DNA of 64,000 nt from Enchytraeus crypticus (GCA_905160935.1 CAJHZI010000769.1:612001-676000), one strand, 5' to 3'. Positions 62,301-63,966 are shown, counted from the stretch's first letter. The notes: generated by a model from the letters alone, not told the origin. Translations and numbers: made by a program.

Positions 62301-63370
62301 ATTATAGAATAAGCAATACCTTATAAATGACTAAATGTTTGGTAGTATGTTACAAAAGAATAAAATAAAATATTAACTCAAATTTGTTTCAATTTTTAAA
62401 GCATAAAAACAATAATCGTCAATTTTAAAATAGATAAACGGCTTCTGTAAAAGCGCTGAGCCGGTGGCTTGTTGTCAAGTTGTTCCGCAGTGGATCATTA
62501 GGTGCAGATTTCAAATAAAGTGCTCCCCGTCATTGGCATGCTATTCGGGTATGATATGGACGCTAAATTGGCTTTAGTTTATTTTTAGTTTAGTTATATG
62601 CTGGAGCCAGTGGCGATGTCGGTAAGATACTCGACCTCGGACTAGTATTGCGGGGTTCAAATTCTGGACTCTCCCGTCACTGACATCACTTTCGAATGAG
62701 GAAACGGACGTTAGCTTTACCAGCTTTTTATATAAGTATTTTTATTTAGTTTATTAAACTTTTTATTCTTGCTGTTTCGAGTTGATCTCCTTTCTTACTA
62801 TTTTCATGTTTACTTAACTAATGCACGCCAATTGTTGTTGAGGCTTTTGTTTCTTGTGAAGACAAGGTTATCTGATATTTTGTATAAATTGCAGAACAAA
62901 ACTAAAGAAACGGCAGGAAGTTAATTAAACTGCTGCGCTGTTCGAGTGTCGTGATATTTCTCACACGGAAATTCAAACAACCAACCAAGAATGACAGATG
63001 AACAATCACTACCGATCAATAATGATCGACTAACAATGACCAAAACACCGTTTCTATTACAATCAATATTCAACAAGATAAATTTAAAATTAAATTTTAA
63101 AGTCATGGTAAGCCTTAGAAATTTGCGAACGATAAAAGGCACAAACAGTTGATATTTAAGAATGAAATCTTAAAATTAAAATCATTAAGAACTTCTTTAT
63201 AATCACATTCATAATCTCTCCCTCACTGCCGCACATCCTCATAAGAAAAAGAAGAAGAAAGCGCACTTAAAGCGTTTCTATTATTCATAAAAGTAATTCA
63301 AACCATCAGCATCTTTCGCCTCCAGTTGTTTCGCCTCCACAATCGTAACGTTGAGGATGACAATGGGCGG
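27789..63370 (-). CDS. BAIAP3: BAIAP3 orthologue (Munc13-like, C2A-MUN-C2B), 5' end outside window
   Basis: About 26 exons code for the C2A domain, the MUN/MHD region and the C2B domain of a BAIAP3/Unc13-4 protein. Telling matches to the family as I remember it: C2A LDIWDHDDDTS and [63 protein letters not shown]2[14 protein letters not shown] and [11 protein letters not shown]. These favour BAIAP3 over UNC13D. Both C2 domains keep the Asp residues of loops 1 and 3 (DADGFSDPY/WDHDDD and SDPY/MDHD), so calcium binding is expected. Family members act in calcium-dependent vesicle and endosome-to-Golgi trafficking through SNAREs. Introns range from about 90 bases to 5.4 kb and are packed with SINEs and LINE tails. 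Junctions near 44.1-44.6 kb and 31.0-31.9 kb are not fully resolved. Confidence 0.92.
28032..28122 (-). mobile_element. family B SINE, copy 8
   Basis: AAAGCTGGTAAAAGC, TTAACGTCAGTATCCTCAC, AAGATTTGAACCCC; inverted, in the last BAIAP3 intron. Confidence 0.75.
28130..28985. other. intron sequence, nothing recognised except a short duplication
   Basis: AT-rich intron. A 40-base segment ending ATTTGCGAGGTTGATTTAAATTACTTATCTCAGTTC (28717-28750) is repeated in tandem at 28763-28808 with two changes. No family copy or exon seen. Confidence 0.5.
28986..29076 (+). mobile_element. family B SINE, copy 9
   Basis: GTATGTGCGGGGTTCAAATC to ACTAACGTTAACGTTAGC; it ends 16 bases from the donor of the next BAIAP3 exon. 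Confidence 0.8.
29093..29301 (-). CDS. BAIAP3: BAIAP3 exon: C2B calcium loop 3
   Basis: Acceptor TTGTTCAG, donor GATG|GTAGGT. Encodes (F)[37 protein letters not shown] and a Gly/Ser/Lys linker, NPRGGD. The split Phe and Asp codons at its ends are completed in phase by the neighbouring exons. Confidence 0.9.
29505..29590. repeat. minor dispersed repeat (similar to 57235-57310)
   Basis: GCGGTGTCATGGTCGGTGTC ... GGTCTTCGTGACCGC between ATT/AAT runs; the 57235 copy has GCAGTGTCACGGCCGAAC ... GGTCTTCGAGACTAC. Family not recognised. Confidence 0.4.
29592..30464. other. intron, nothing recognised
   Basis: 870 bases of AT-rich sequence between two C2B exons; no open frame or repeat family that I can support. 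Confidence 0.5.
30465..30588 (-). CDS. BAIAP3: BAIAP3 exon: C2B loop 1 end and strands 3-4
   Basis: Acceptor TTCGCAG, donor GAATT|GTAAGA. Encodes [17 protein letters not shown], then [19 protein letters not shown]. It needs one base from the exon before; G would restore the GLSDPYV usual in C2 domains. Confidence 0.92.
30631..30915 (-). mobile_element. family D core-SINE, copy 2
   Basis: TCATCATCATCCTCC, AGTTTAACTAGGATCGGG substitution pattern, GAGCCTAGACGCTCACC, AGTCGTCTTCTACGACACGT, GACCCGGACACAGCACG. Confidence 0.75.
31028..31055 (-). CDS. BAIAP3: possible 28-base BAIAP3 microexon in C2B loop 1
   Basis: Acceptor CTTTTCAG, strong donor TTG|GTAAGAT. In phase 0 it reads DIFIDKRNV plus one G, which joins the next exon to give NVGLSDPYV with the conserved Gly. 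It needs a preceding exon ending in phase 0, which I could not find; exon 31784-31855 ends in phase 1 and cannot be spliced to it. Confidence 0.4.
31119..31159 (-). mobile_element. family B SINE 3' fragment, copy 10
   Basis: AAAGCTAAGGTTAACGTCAG then TTTCCTCACTCGAAAG; tail only. Confidence 0.6.
31371..31455 (+). mobile_element. family B SINE, copy 11 (partial)
   Basis: TGTGCAGGGTTCATATCCTG to GAGGAAACTGACGCTAAC and CTCTACCAGGG. Confidence 0.7.
31603..31762 (+). mobile_element. family F LINE 3' tail, copy 3
   Basis: CTCAGCACATTTCTTTTGC, GATGAGGAAACGGACGTTAA, then (TTA)n; sense orientation. It ends 22 bases from the donor of the next exon. Confidence 0.75.
31784..31855 (-). CDS. BAIAP3: BAIAP3 candidate exon: C2B strand 2, in-frame cassette
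   Basis: Acceptor TTTTCATTAG, donor TTAA|GTGAAG; 72 bases in phase 1/1. Joined to the upstream exon it gives [16 protein letters not shown], matching the VEVLHAxDLLP strand of the family, then [13 protein letters not shown]. Direct joining to 30588 gives an Arg before LSDPYV, with about 10 more loop residues than the human protein as I remember it. Being a multiple of three it could be an alternative cassette. Confidence 0.6.
31860..32680. other. intron, nothing recognised
   Basis: About 800 bases of very AT-rich sequence with no repeat family or coding signal that I can support. Confidence 0.5.
32685..32771 (+). mobile_element. family B SINE, copy 12
   Basis: TCAGTATGTGGGGGGTTCAA to GAGGAAACTGACGTTAACC; ends 26 bases from the next exon. 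Confidence 0.8.
32798..32879 (-). CDS. BAIAP3: BAIAP3 exon: start of C2B
   Basis: Acceptor ATTACAG, donor GAAG|GTGGAT; 27 codons plus one base: [27 protein letters not shown]. Equivalent to the FGRLSVRxxY...LAVEV strand of the family. Confidence 0.88.
32899..33082 (-). mobile_element. family A SINE, copy 4
   Basis: CACGCATTATAGTGAAATG, ACTCTCAGCTCAGCGCGG, GGGATTCGAACCCACGAG; inverted, starting 19 bases from the exon acceptor. Confidence 0.8.
33366..33630 (-). mobile_element. family D core-SINE, copy 3 (diverged)
   Basis: TCATCATCATCTTCCATTG, AATCCCAGCATCGCTAGGG, GAGCCTAGGCGATCACC, ACGACACGTGCAGTC, GACACAACACGG. The middle is shortened. Confidence 0.7.
33879..33962 (-). CDS. BAIAP3: BAIAP3 exon: linker between MUN and C2B
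   Basis: Acceptor TATTTTTAG, donor CAG|GTTTGC; 28 codons in phase 0/0: [20 protein letters not shown] then FLNKLQMQ. Matches the LxLxxxxTxELIxxxxxxKLxQ stretch of the family. Confidence 0.85.
33965..34780. other. intron, mostly unrecognised
   Basis: AT-rich intron. A decayed (TTGA)n family E-like end with CTTATTGATTGATTGATTG is at 34551-34606; otherwise nothing I can name. Confidence 0.45.
34785..34965 (+). mobile_element. family I core element, copy 3
   Basis: ACCACCTCAGAAGCCATAC, AAGTTATAGGCTACATAAGG, AGGAGTGCTCTTATTGAG, GAACCTGCCACTTGGCAATG, then GAAGAAG. Confidence 0.8.
35028..35150 (-). CDS. BAIAP3: BAIAP3 exon: end of MUN region ([10 protein letters not shown])
   Basis: Acceptor TTAAACAG, donor ACG|GTAAGC; 41 codons, phase 0/0: [41 protein letters not shown]. 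The FFHAxGxGLP motif is a hallmark of BAIAP3/UNC13D. Confidence 0.93.
35423..35545 (-). mobile_element. family B SINE, copy 13
   Basis: Inverted full copy: CAGTTTCCTCACTCGAAAGC, AGGATTTGAACCCCGC, ATCCGCGGTCGAGTATCTTA, GACTCCAGCT. Confidence 0.85.
36003..36080. repeat. (GA)n / G-rich microsatellite
   Basis: About 40 bases of GA, then GGGGGGGGGGG and more GA, 70 bases from the donor of the next BAIAP3 exon. The minus-strand ORF here is artefactual. Confidence 0.9.
36149..36295 (-). CDS. BAIAP3: BAIAP3 exon: MUN region
   Basis: Acceptor TGCGCACAG, donor CAG|GTTAGG; 49 codons, phase 0/0: [49 protein letters not shown]. Matches the LMKYLDxxLxxLNxxLxxxNxxRxLxxLW segment. Confidence 0.93.
36405..36505 (-). 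mobile_element. family D fragment with (CAT)n
   Basis: (CATCGT/CATCAT)n from 36345, then CTTGAATTCCAGTTTAACTT and GACGAATAGACC. Confidence 0.6.
36862..37193 (-). mobile_element. family A SINE, copy 5, with internal palindromic expansion
   Basis: GGGATTCGAACCCAAGAAAA B box at 37108-37127. Between two inverted copies of AACTATGTTGATATTTATC (36887 and 36972) lie six repeats of ATAGTTATATC, so the end of the SINE has grown a hairpin. Confidence 0.75.
37236..37304 (-). CDS. BAIAP3: BAIAP3 exon: MUN region
   Basis: Acceptor CATAAACAG, donor GAT|GTAAGT; 23 codons, phase 0/0: [23 protein letters not shown]. Corresponds to the MVGDIRKYVQ part of human BAIAP3. Confidence 0.88.
37616..38446. mobile_element. 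831-bp foldback element with about 370-bp terminal inverted repeats and TA target duplication
   Basis: The two ends are inverted copies: CACTGTGTTTTTTATAACTG at 37616 and its complement ending 38446, flanked by TA on both sides. The inversion extends through GGGGTCAG-AGAAGAAATTTCC and ACGGGCGTGTTAC-like blocks to about 37990 / 38070. The centre (38000-38070) is short and holds no transposase. The TA duplication and CACTG end suggest a Tc1/mariner-mobilised nonautonomous element. Confidence 0.85.
38945..39212 (-). mobile_element. family D core-SINE, copy 4
   Basis: CTTGAATACCAGTTTAACC, CACACTACCAGCCAATCCCC, ACCCTAGGCGCTCACCAACC, TTAGTCGCCTTCTACGACAC, CCCGGACACAACACGGGGAA. Confidence 0.85.
39402..39608 (-). 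CDS. BAIAP3: BAIAP3 exon: MUN region ([12 protein letters not shown])
   Basis: Acceptor TTTCTTCAG, donor AGG|GTAAAT; 69 codons, phase 0/0: [19 protein letters not shown], then [33 protein letters not shown]. Human BAIAP3 has LCVVLNNVELVRK here. Confidence 0.93.
39801..40079 (-). mobile_element. family D core-SINE, copy 5
   Basis: (CAT)n, CTTCGAATCCCAGCTCAAC, GGAACCTAGGCGCTCAACAA, TTAGTCGTCTTCTACGACAC, ACCCAGACACAACACGGGG. Confidence 0.85.
40176..40277 (-). CDS. BAIAP3: BAIAP3 exon: MUN region
   Basis: Acceptor TGTTGGTAG, donor CAG|GTAGGC; 34 codons, phase 0/0: [34 protein letters not shown]. Matches the QDVCxxxLFYxELLRxK segment. Confidence 0.9.
40676..40794 (+). mobile_element. family B SINE, copy 14
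   Basis: GACACTCGACCGCGGACCAG, GGGATTCAACTCCTGGGC, GAGGAAACTGGCGTTAACC. Confidence 0.8.
40905..41070 (+). mobile_element. family J LINE 3' end, copy 1
   Basis: GACCGAGATTAGGAATGTTAG, GGAAGACAGGGAAGAGTGGA, GACCTGCCAGTAGGCAATGC, then (GA)n. Remnant of LINE coding end ([18 protein letters not shown]) plus tail. Confidence 0.7.
41345..41420 (+). mobile_element. family G SINE 3' part
   Basis: GTCTCGCCCAGTACTAGC, TTCGAGACAGAAAACTGACA, TTAAACTGGGCTTAA. Confidence 0.55.
41653..41727 (-). CDS. BAIAP3: BAIAP3 exon: MUN region
   Basis: Acceptor AAATTTTAG, donor AAG|GTTTAA; 25 codons, phase 0/0: [25 protein letters not shown]. With the flanking exons it reads [14 protein letters not shown], matching the FxQIxxxWxxLxWP motif of the family. 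Confidence 0.88.
41773..41810. repeat. (AT)n microsatellite
   Basis: Thirty-eight bases of AT, 46 bases from a BAIAP3 acceptor. Confidence 0.95.
42143..42240. repeat. (CT)n-rich pyrimidine tract
   Basis: About 95 bases of C and T, with a 30-base CT core; frames over it are artefacts. Confidence 0.9.
42563..42702 (+). mobile_element. family B SINE, copy 15
   Basis: Full-length: GGCTGGAGCCAGTGGCGATG, GGAGTTCAAATCCTGGGC, GAGGAAACTGACGTTAACAT. Confidence 0.87.
42774..42839 (-). CDS. BAIAP3: BAIAP3 exon: MUN region
   Basis: Acceptor GATATCAG, donor CAG|GTAAAA; 22 codons, phase 0/0: [22 protein letters not shown]. Equivalent to the HSSSAxDxxxxFxQI segment. Confidence 0.88.
42870..43285. repeat. 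8-bp minisatellite (AGTGTATM)n
   Basis: About 50 copies of AGTGTATA/AGTGTATC with runs of each variant, beginning 30 bases upstream (transcript sense) of a BAIAP3 acceptor. Confidence 0.92.
43422..43548 (-). CDS. BAIAP3: BAIAP3 exon: MUN region
   Basis: Acceptor GTTTTTCAG, donor GAG|GTTACA; one base plus 42 codons: [42 protein letters not shown]. Needs two bases from the exon before. Confidence 0.9.
43710..43742. repeat. (CT)n microsatellite
   Basis: Thirty-two bases of TC. Confidence 0.95.
43915..43980 (-). mobile_element. family E tail, copy 5
   Basis: CGACTTTAAAGCCCGGTTCC, TCGCCATAAGACAATGC, AGGGACGTCAA. Confidence 0.65.
44131..44166 (-). CDS. BAIAP3: possible 36-base BAIAP3 exon
   Basis: Donor TTCCAG|GTAAGC is strong; the acceptor ATGATAAG is weak. 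In the frame that ends with two bases (needed by exon 43422-43548) it reads [11 protein letters not shown]. It would need two bases from the exon before, while exon 44534-44557 ends in phase 0, so the junction is unresolved. Confidence 0.35.
44208..44329 (+). mobile_element. family B SINE, copy 16
   Basis: GCCAGTAGCGATGTCGGTAA, GCGGGGTAAAAATCCTGGGC, GAGGAAACTGATTAGC (short deletion in the tail). Confidence 0.8.
44534..44557 (-). CDS. BAIAP3: BAIAP3 24-base microexon candidate
   Basis: Acceptor TTGTACTACAG and consensus donor GAC|GTAAGT enclose eight codons, LCADFERD, in phase 0/0. It fits directly after exon 45796-45847 ([10 protein letters not shown]). Both splice sites are among the best in the gene. 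Confidence 0.55.
44603..44853 (-). mobile_element. family D core-SINE, copy 6 (with internal duplication)
   Basis: CCCTTAAAGCCCAGTTTAACC, GAGTTTAGGCGCTCACCAAC, GCCTTCTACGACACGTGC, CCCGATACAACACGGG. Confidence 0.75.
44920..44992 (+). repeat. single unit related to the 27105 minisatellite
   Basis: GAGCTCTAACCTGACTGCC, GTCTACGTTAAACTGTCTTA, GAGGTGAAGCAGTGACATGG, ATTAACG: one diverged copy of the 33-bp unit with the same left flank as the array. Confidence 0.7.
45796..45847 (-). CDS. BAIAP3: BAIAP3 exon: MUN region
   Basis: Acceptor GTATTTCAG, donor TTG|GTATGC; one base completes Ser, then [17 protein letters not shown]. The other two frames contain stops, which fixes the phase. Confidence 0.85.
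45945..46045 (+). mobile_element. family C element, copy 4
   Basis: AGAGTTACTATCGTCCGAGAC, CGAGCATTACAGAAACAAAT, ACAAAAAGTGGTGCAAAG; diverged. Confidence 0.55.
46125..46275. repeat. 26-bp minisatellite
   Basis: About six copies of ATAGTATTTTATATAACAGT plus C-A/T; continues into (CAAT)n at 46278-46455. Confidence 0.85.
46278..46458. repeat. (TCAA)n tract
   Basis: About 180 bases of irregular (TCAA)n with ATATCAATCAATCA subunits, directly against a BAIAP3 donor. Confidence 0.85.
46466..46540 (-). CDS. BAIAP3: BAIAP3 exon: MUN region
   Basis: Acceptor TTTGTTTTAG, donor CTAG|GTATGA; one base, 24 codons, two bases: [24 protein letters not shown]. Split Ile and Ser codons join the neighbours in phase. 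Confidence 0.9.
46833..47385 (-). pseudogene. LINE 3' end: C-terminal coding part plus family F tail
   Basis: Minus strand: [73 protein letters not shown] and [12 protein letters not shown], the standard C-terminus of CR1/L2-like LINEs. The family F tail (TGATCACCGAACCGGC ... GAGGAAACGGACGTTAAACC, TTATTATTAC) follows directly. This identifies family F as that LINE's 3' UTR. It is 5'-truncated and non-functional. Confidence 0.85.
47535..47597 (-). CDS. BAIAP3: BAIAP3 exon: MUN region
   Basis: Acceptor GTTTCAG, donor [30 protein letters not shown] across the junction. Compared with human BAIAP3, about 45 residues are missing between this exon and the next one upstream, so another exon may hide in the 5.4-kb intron. 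Confidence 0.85.
47880..48060 (+). mobile_element. family F LINE 3' tail, copy 5
   Basis: TTGATCACCGGATTGGCACC, TTCTCTTCAGCACATG, GAGGAAACGGACGTTAAACT, (TTA)n. Sense orientation. Confidence 0.8.
48181..48250 (+). mobile_element. family G SINE, 5' part
   Basis: AAGTGGCTTGTTGGCAAGTT, GTTCGACAGCGGATCAGG, AGGTTCAATCCAGTG; continues at 48922. Confidence 0.6.
48243..48418 (-). mobile_element. family C element, copy 5, with (ATT)n
   Basis: TTTGCACCGTTTTTGGACC, TTTGCTCGCCGGCTTGATTT, GATGTTGTCACTGATGACTG, then TCTAATTATTGTTATT and (ATT)n. Confidence 0.75.
48419..48890 (-). pseudogene. RLE-type LINE C-terminal fragment with poly(A)
   Basis: Minus strand: [71 protein letters not shown], then a stop at about 48506, an 80-base 3' UTR (TTTACACCGGGGT) and 18 A. 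The RPDG...VWDVTVxD and KxxKY pattern is that of the restriction-like endonuclease domain of R2-clade-type LINEs. The 124-codon frame is open but lacks the reverse transcriptase. It lies inside an (ATT)n array. Confidence 0.8.
48922..48965 (+). mobile_element. family G SINE, 3' part
   Basis: CATGCTATCGAGCAGGAAAC, TGACTTTAAACTTGGCTTTA; it resumes the copy begun at 48181. Confidence 0.55.
49155..49310 (+). mobile_element. family J LINE 3' end, copy 2
   Basis: GAATGGAAGGAAAAAGAGGC, AGATTAGGTATGTTAGATGA, GGAAGACAGAGAAGAGTGGA, GACCTGCCAGTAGGCAGTGC, (GA)n. Confidence 0.8.
49949..50076 (+). repeat. dispersed repeat, inverted partner at 53468-53597
   Basis: TTAATGATAATAGGTAGGCA ... CAGTTAACGGAAGGAGATGA ... 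AATTAGGTGGAAGG is present 3.4 kb away as a near-identical inverted copy. Family unknown. Confidence 0.8.
50130..50342 (+). mobile_element. family E element, long copy 6
   Basis: TTGGACTTGCACTGTTTTGA, CAGTCGTCATCGTGTGG, GCAAGAGATGTCCCTGACAT, GAACCGGACGTTAAATTC, (TTGA)n. With 52755 it shows that family E is at least 200 bases long. Confidence 0.8.
50602..50632. repeat. (AT)n microsatellite
   Basis: About 30 bases of TA. Confidence 0.9.
50748..50888 (-). mobile_element. family D fragment, copy 7
   Basis: TCATCTTCGTTGAATCCCAG, TTTAACTGAGGTCGAGATAA, GTGACGTTGGTAGTG. Confidence 0.65.
50955..51015 (+). mobile_element. family D 3' end (sense)
   Basis: CGTATCCCGACCCTAGTTAA, ACTGGGATTCAAGGGAAGA, (GAT)n. 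Confidence 0.7.
51201..51445 (+). mobile_element. family A SINE, copy 6
   Basis: TGTTTCAATAGCGCAATGG, TAGGTTCGATTCCCGGTCG, CTGAGAGTAAAATCTCGGAC, CATAGTTAATCGTTTCACT. Confidence 0.8.
51473..51720 (-). mobile_element. family D core-SINE, copy 8, between (ATT)n tracts
   Basis: (ATT)n at 51446-51470, (CAT)n, AATCCCAGTTTAACAAGGG, GAGCCTAGGCGCTCACCAAC, TTAGTCGCCTTCTACGACAC, CCCGGACACAACACGGGG, and again (ATT)n 51721-51770. Confidence 0.85.
52000..52435. repeat. 39/47-bp minisatellite with (GATT)n core
   Basis: Two interleaved unit types: GTGATTGATTGGTGAGAAGC plus GTAAACAGTCTGTGTT, and GATGGGAGTGTAAACACTCT plus ATGGTGTGATTGATTGATT. Ten or so copies. Flanked by two direct copies of CTAATTATGGTATTACCGCA (51847 and 52432). 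Confidence 0.9.
52563..52722 (-). mobile_element. family I core element, copy 4
   Basis: Inverted: CAGTGCACTGCCAAGTGGCA, GGTTCAAGATACATATTC, CTCCATAAGAGCACTCC, CCTTATGTAGCC. Confidence 0.8.
52755..52950 (+). mobile_element. family E element, long copy 7
   Basis: TTGGACTTGCACTGTTTTGA, CAGTCGTCATCGTGCGG, GCAAGAGACGTCCCTGGCAT, GAGGAACCGGACGTTAAATT, (TTGA)n; ends 27 bases from a BAIAP3 donor. Confidence 0.85.
52977..53101 (-). CDS. BAIAP3: BAIAP3 exon: start of MUN region
   Basis: Acceptor TCATGTAG, donor CTTCA|GTGAGA; phase 0 start, two bases left over: [41 protein letters not shown]. Human BAIAP3 has QEESLADSLSAFSEFGLxLLR here. Confidence 0.92.
53104..53130 (+). mobile_element. family C fragment at a BAIAP3 acceptor
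   Basis: CATGACAACATCAAGCACTG matches the CAATGACAACATCGAGCACT core of family C and lies three bases from the acceptor of exon 52977-53101. Confidence 0.45.
53246..53357. repeat. long hairpin, arms of about 50 bases
   Basis: TAATATTTGCTACTACTATT ... ACTAACTATGCAAGCTATTC is followed after about 10 bases by its inverted copy GAATAGCTTGCATAGTTAGT ... AATAGTAGTAGTAAATATTA. Confidence 0.85.
53468..53597 (-). repeat. inverted partner of 49949-50076
   Basis: CCTTCCACCTAATTTACGAT ... TCCGTTAACTGTTTCAATAT ... CTATTATCATTAA; about 95 percent identical to the other copy by eye. Confidence 0.8.
54175..54280 (+). mobile_element. family D 3' half (sense)
   Basis: TGATGTAGGACAGAGAGGAT, GTCTATTCGTATACCGACC, CTGGTTAAACTGGGATTCAA, GGGAAGATGATGATG. 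Confidence 0.8.
54387..54518 (+). mobile_element. family B SINE, copy 17
   Basis: GAGCCAGTGGCGATGTCGG, GCGGGTTTCAAATCCTGGGC, AAGGAAACTGACGTTAACAT. Confidence 0.85.
54552..54669 (-). CDS. BAIAP3: BAIAP3 exon: between C2A and MUN
   Basis: Acceptor GATTTCAG, donor CAG|GTAAAT; one base plus 39 codons: [39 protein letters not shown]. It joins exon 55817-55920 through a split Cys. Confidence 0.9.
54890..55055 (+). mobile_element. family J LINE 3' end, copy 3 (diverged)
   Basis: GAAGAATGGAAGAAATTAG, GTTGGATGATTTGATAAT, GAACCTGCCAATAGGCAGTG, (GA)n. Confidence 0.6.
55203..55268 (-). mobile_element. family E tail, copy 8
   Basis: AATCAATCAATAAGAATTTAA, CGTCCGGTTCCTCGCCATAA, TGTCAGGGACGTC. Confidence 0.8.
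55500..55655 (-). mobile_element. family F tail fragment and family D fragment
   Basis: (AAT)n, AAGGTTTAATGTCCCTTTCC, GATGATGTCAGGGACG (F, 55515-55572), then ATGAATCCCAGCTTAACTAA, GGTCGGGATACAAAG (D, 55613-55650). Confidence 0.6.
55688..55800. repeat. 14/28-bp minisatellite
   Basis: Eight copies of CCCATAAACCAGTG/AGC-like units ending 17 bases from a BAIAP3 donor. The minus-strand ([14 protein letters not shown])n frame is artefactual. Confidence 0.9.
55817..55920 (-). CDS. BAIAP3: BAIAP3 exon: after C2A
   Basis: Acceptor TATGCATAG, donor CCTG|GTATGT; 34 codons plus two bases: [34 protein letters not shown]. Human BAIAP3 has SSSWRGELSTPAATILCLHGAQ in the same place. Confidence 0.92.
56040..56330 (+). 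pseudogene. LINE C-terminal fragment
   Basis: [70 protein letters not shown]: the GHVLRMxxxRxPK...KRGRP...W C-terminus of endonuclease/RT LINEs. The upstream part ([14 protein letters not shown]) is separated by an in-frame stop. Dead, 5'-truncated. Confidence 0.8.
56655..56890. repeat. 47-bp minisatellite
   Basis: Five copies of ATAATTTATCATATTTATAA, TAATTTATAGCATTCATAAT, AGCACTC. Confidence 0.95.
57402..57605 (-). CDS. BAIAP3: BAIAP3 exon: end of C2A
   Basis: Acceptor GTTGTAG, donor AAG|GTAGGC; 68 codons, phase 0/0: [60 protein letters not shown]. Matches VPVAGVDRWFKLEPRSSxSxVQGxCHLxLxL. The acceptor and first bases belong to a repeat that fills the intron upstream. Confidence 0.93.
57738..57969 (-). 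mobile_element. family H 5S-derived SINE, copy 3
   Basis: CCATGGTTATTAGTAATCGT, GCAGCCGGCGCGGATTTAGG, then the 5S-like head in complement: AAAGTGGTCGCCCACAATTT, ACTAACC, ending in (C)n. Confidence 0.7.
58243..58560 (-). pseudogene. family J LINE 3' end, longest copy
   Basis: Minus strand: [77 protein letters not shown], stop, then GGCAGTGCACTAAG and (GA)n. At least one in-frame stop interrupts it. This shows that family J is the C-terminus and 3' tail of an RTE/endonuclease-type LINE. Confidence 0.8.
58692..58830 (+). mobile_element. family C element, copy 6
   Basis: (CAA)n, TTAGAGTGCTACAGTCATCA, ATGACAACATCGAGCAATAT, AGCCAGCGAGCAAAAAGAAG; its end is duplicated (GAAGGTCCAA twice). Confidence 0.85.
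59239..59318. repeat. (TA)n microsatellite
   Basis: About 80 bases of TA. Confidence 0.97.
59512..59870. repeat. 25-bp minisatellite made of copies of a BAIAP3 5' splice site
   Basis: Fourteen copies of GCTCACAGTTAAAGCAACAA plus TAGGAC. On the minus strand each reads TTTAACT|GTGAGC; the last copy (59852-59866) is the real exon end and donor. About 11 or 12 copies keep the GT. A CGACAATTGGT variant alternates with the CAACAATAGGA type. Confidence 0.93.
59858..60023 (-). CDS. BAIAP3: BAIAP3 exon: C2A loop 3
   Basis: Acceptor TTGTACAG, donor ACT|GTGAGC; split Trp, then [52 protein letters not shown]. It holds the calcium-binding WDHDDD cluster. This and the GLxGxGRYFKQI motif are the strongest BAIAP3 signature in the window. 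Confidence 0.95.
60037..60266 (+). mobile_element. family A SINE, copy 7
   Basis: TGTCTCAATAGCGTAGGGG, GGGTTCGAATCCCAACCGC, TGAAAGTAAAATCTCGGAC, CATAGTTGATCATTTCACT; starts 14 bases from the exon acceptor. Confidence 0.88.
60563..60720 (+). mobile_element. family J LINE 3' end, copy 5
   Basis: GAACAAGAGGCAGAGGAAGA, AGATTAGGTATGCTAGATGA, GGAAGACAGAGAAGAGTGGA, GACCTGCCAGTAGGCAGGGC, (GA)n. Confidence 0.85.
61066..61110 (-). CDS. BAIAP3: BAIAP3 exon: C2A
   Basis: Acceptor CTTCTTAG, donor TTTG|GTAAGT; split Phe, [14 protein letters not shown], split Trp. It joins WNEKFRF to WDHDDD. Confidence 0.9.
61328..61455 (+). mobile_element. family C element, copy 7
   Basis: AACAATTAGGGTGCTACAGT, CATCGAGCACTATTGTGTCA, AGCCGGCGAGCAAAAAGAAT, AAATTTCAAAAATCCAG. 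Confidence 0.85.
61465..61537 (-). mobile_element. family E tail, copy 9
   Basis: (CAAT)n, AATAAGAATTTAACGTCCAG, TTCCTCGCTATAAGCC, GTCAGGGACG. Confidence 0.8.
61585..61804 (-). CDS. BAIAP3: BAIAP3 exon: C2A loop 1 to strand 5
   Basis: Acceptor GATGTCAG, donor GCTT|GTTAGT; split Gly, [54 protein letters not shown] Ser/Asn/Pro-rich insert of about 20 residues ([18 protein letters not shown]) lies in the strand 3-4 loop. Confidence 0.95.
61838..61965 (-). mobile_element. family F LINE 3' tail, copy 7
   Basis: AAAGGTCCGTTTCCTCATCC, GATGATGTCAGGGACGTCCC, ATATGTGCTGAGGAGAATG; starts 34 bases from an exon acceptor. Confidence 0.75.
61970..62200 (+). mobile_element. family I core element, copy 5 (most complete)
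   Basis: GCGTTGTGTCCGGGATGCTG, AAGAAAACATCCACCGTAAA, GCAAGAGGCGACTGAGCAAG, ACCACCTCAGAAGCCATATT, GTGCTCTTTATGGAGCGC. Its first 60 bases match the head of family D in sense orientation. Confidence 0.75.
62455..62580 (+). mobile_element. family G SINE, copy
   Basis: GAGCCGGTGGCTTGTTGTCA, AGTTGTTCCGCAGTGGATCA, TTGGCATGCTATTCGGG, TAAATTGGCTTTA. Confidence 0.65.
62601..62729 (+). mobile_element. family B SINE, copy 18
   Basis: CTGGAGCCAGTGGCGATGTC, GCGGGGTTCAAATTCTGGAC, GAGGAAACGGACGTTAGC. Confidence 0.85.
63304..63370 (-). CDS. BAIAP3: BAIAP3 exon: start of C2A (first in window)
   Basis: Acceptor AATTTCAG, donor GATG|GTTTGA; 22 codons plus one base: [22 protein letters not shown](G). Phase 0 start; the preceding exons are outside the window. 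Confidence 0.9.
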
Positions 63371-63411
63371 CTGAAATTAGGACATGTAATTCTTCTAAGA
63401 TTTAATTATTA

Positions 63412-63592
63412 ATACACACCCACACTCACACACATAAATACACACATATGCACATATATACATACATACATACAAACATATAAACACACATACATATACA
63501 CATACACATACACACATACATATATACTGAAACATCACACATACATACAAACACAGACACACATACATACAAACTGTAACATATACACATAC

Positions 63593-63651
<59 letters not shown>

Positions 63652-63715
63652 CACACATACAAACATACACACATACACATACACACACATGCACTCATGC
63701 ATACAGACACACATT
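63412..63715. repeat. (CA)n/(CATA)n/(TA)n microsatellite
   Basis: About 300 bases of ACAC, ATACATAC and TATA tracts beginning about 40 bases upstream (transcript sense) of the first BAIAP3 exon. Frames over it (VCVCVYVC, YIYIYI) are artefacts. Confidence 0.95.
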
Positions 63716-63966
63716 AATCAGCATACGCATTTACATTATTTCAATAATCACAACTGACCAAGCACATTCTTTGCAGAATAAACACACAAAATGTACATGC
63801 ACATCTATGCACACAGTGTAAATCCTGCAGCGGCCGATCACCTATCTGCATTAGTCGCCTCTAACGATCACTTCTGGCTGCCAATCGAGTACTAAAAATG
63901 TTTATAGAACCAACGATATTAAATAAAATAACAAAGATGAATACAGTACAGAGGTATACAGTATAC

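Noticed and set aside
63395-63710. Two overlapping minus-strand ORFs rich in Cys/Val/Tyr
   Set aside because: Translations of CA, CATA and TA microsatellites.
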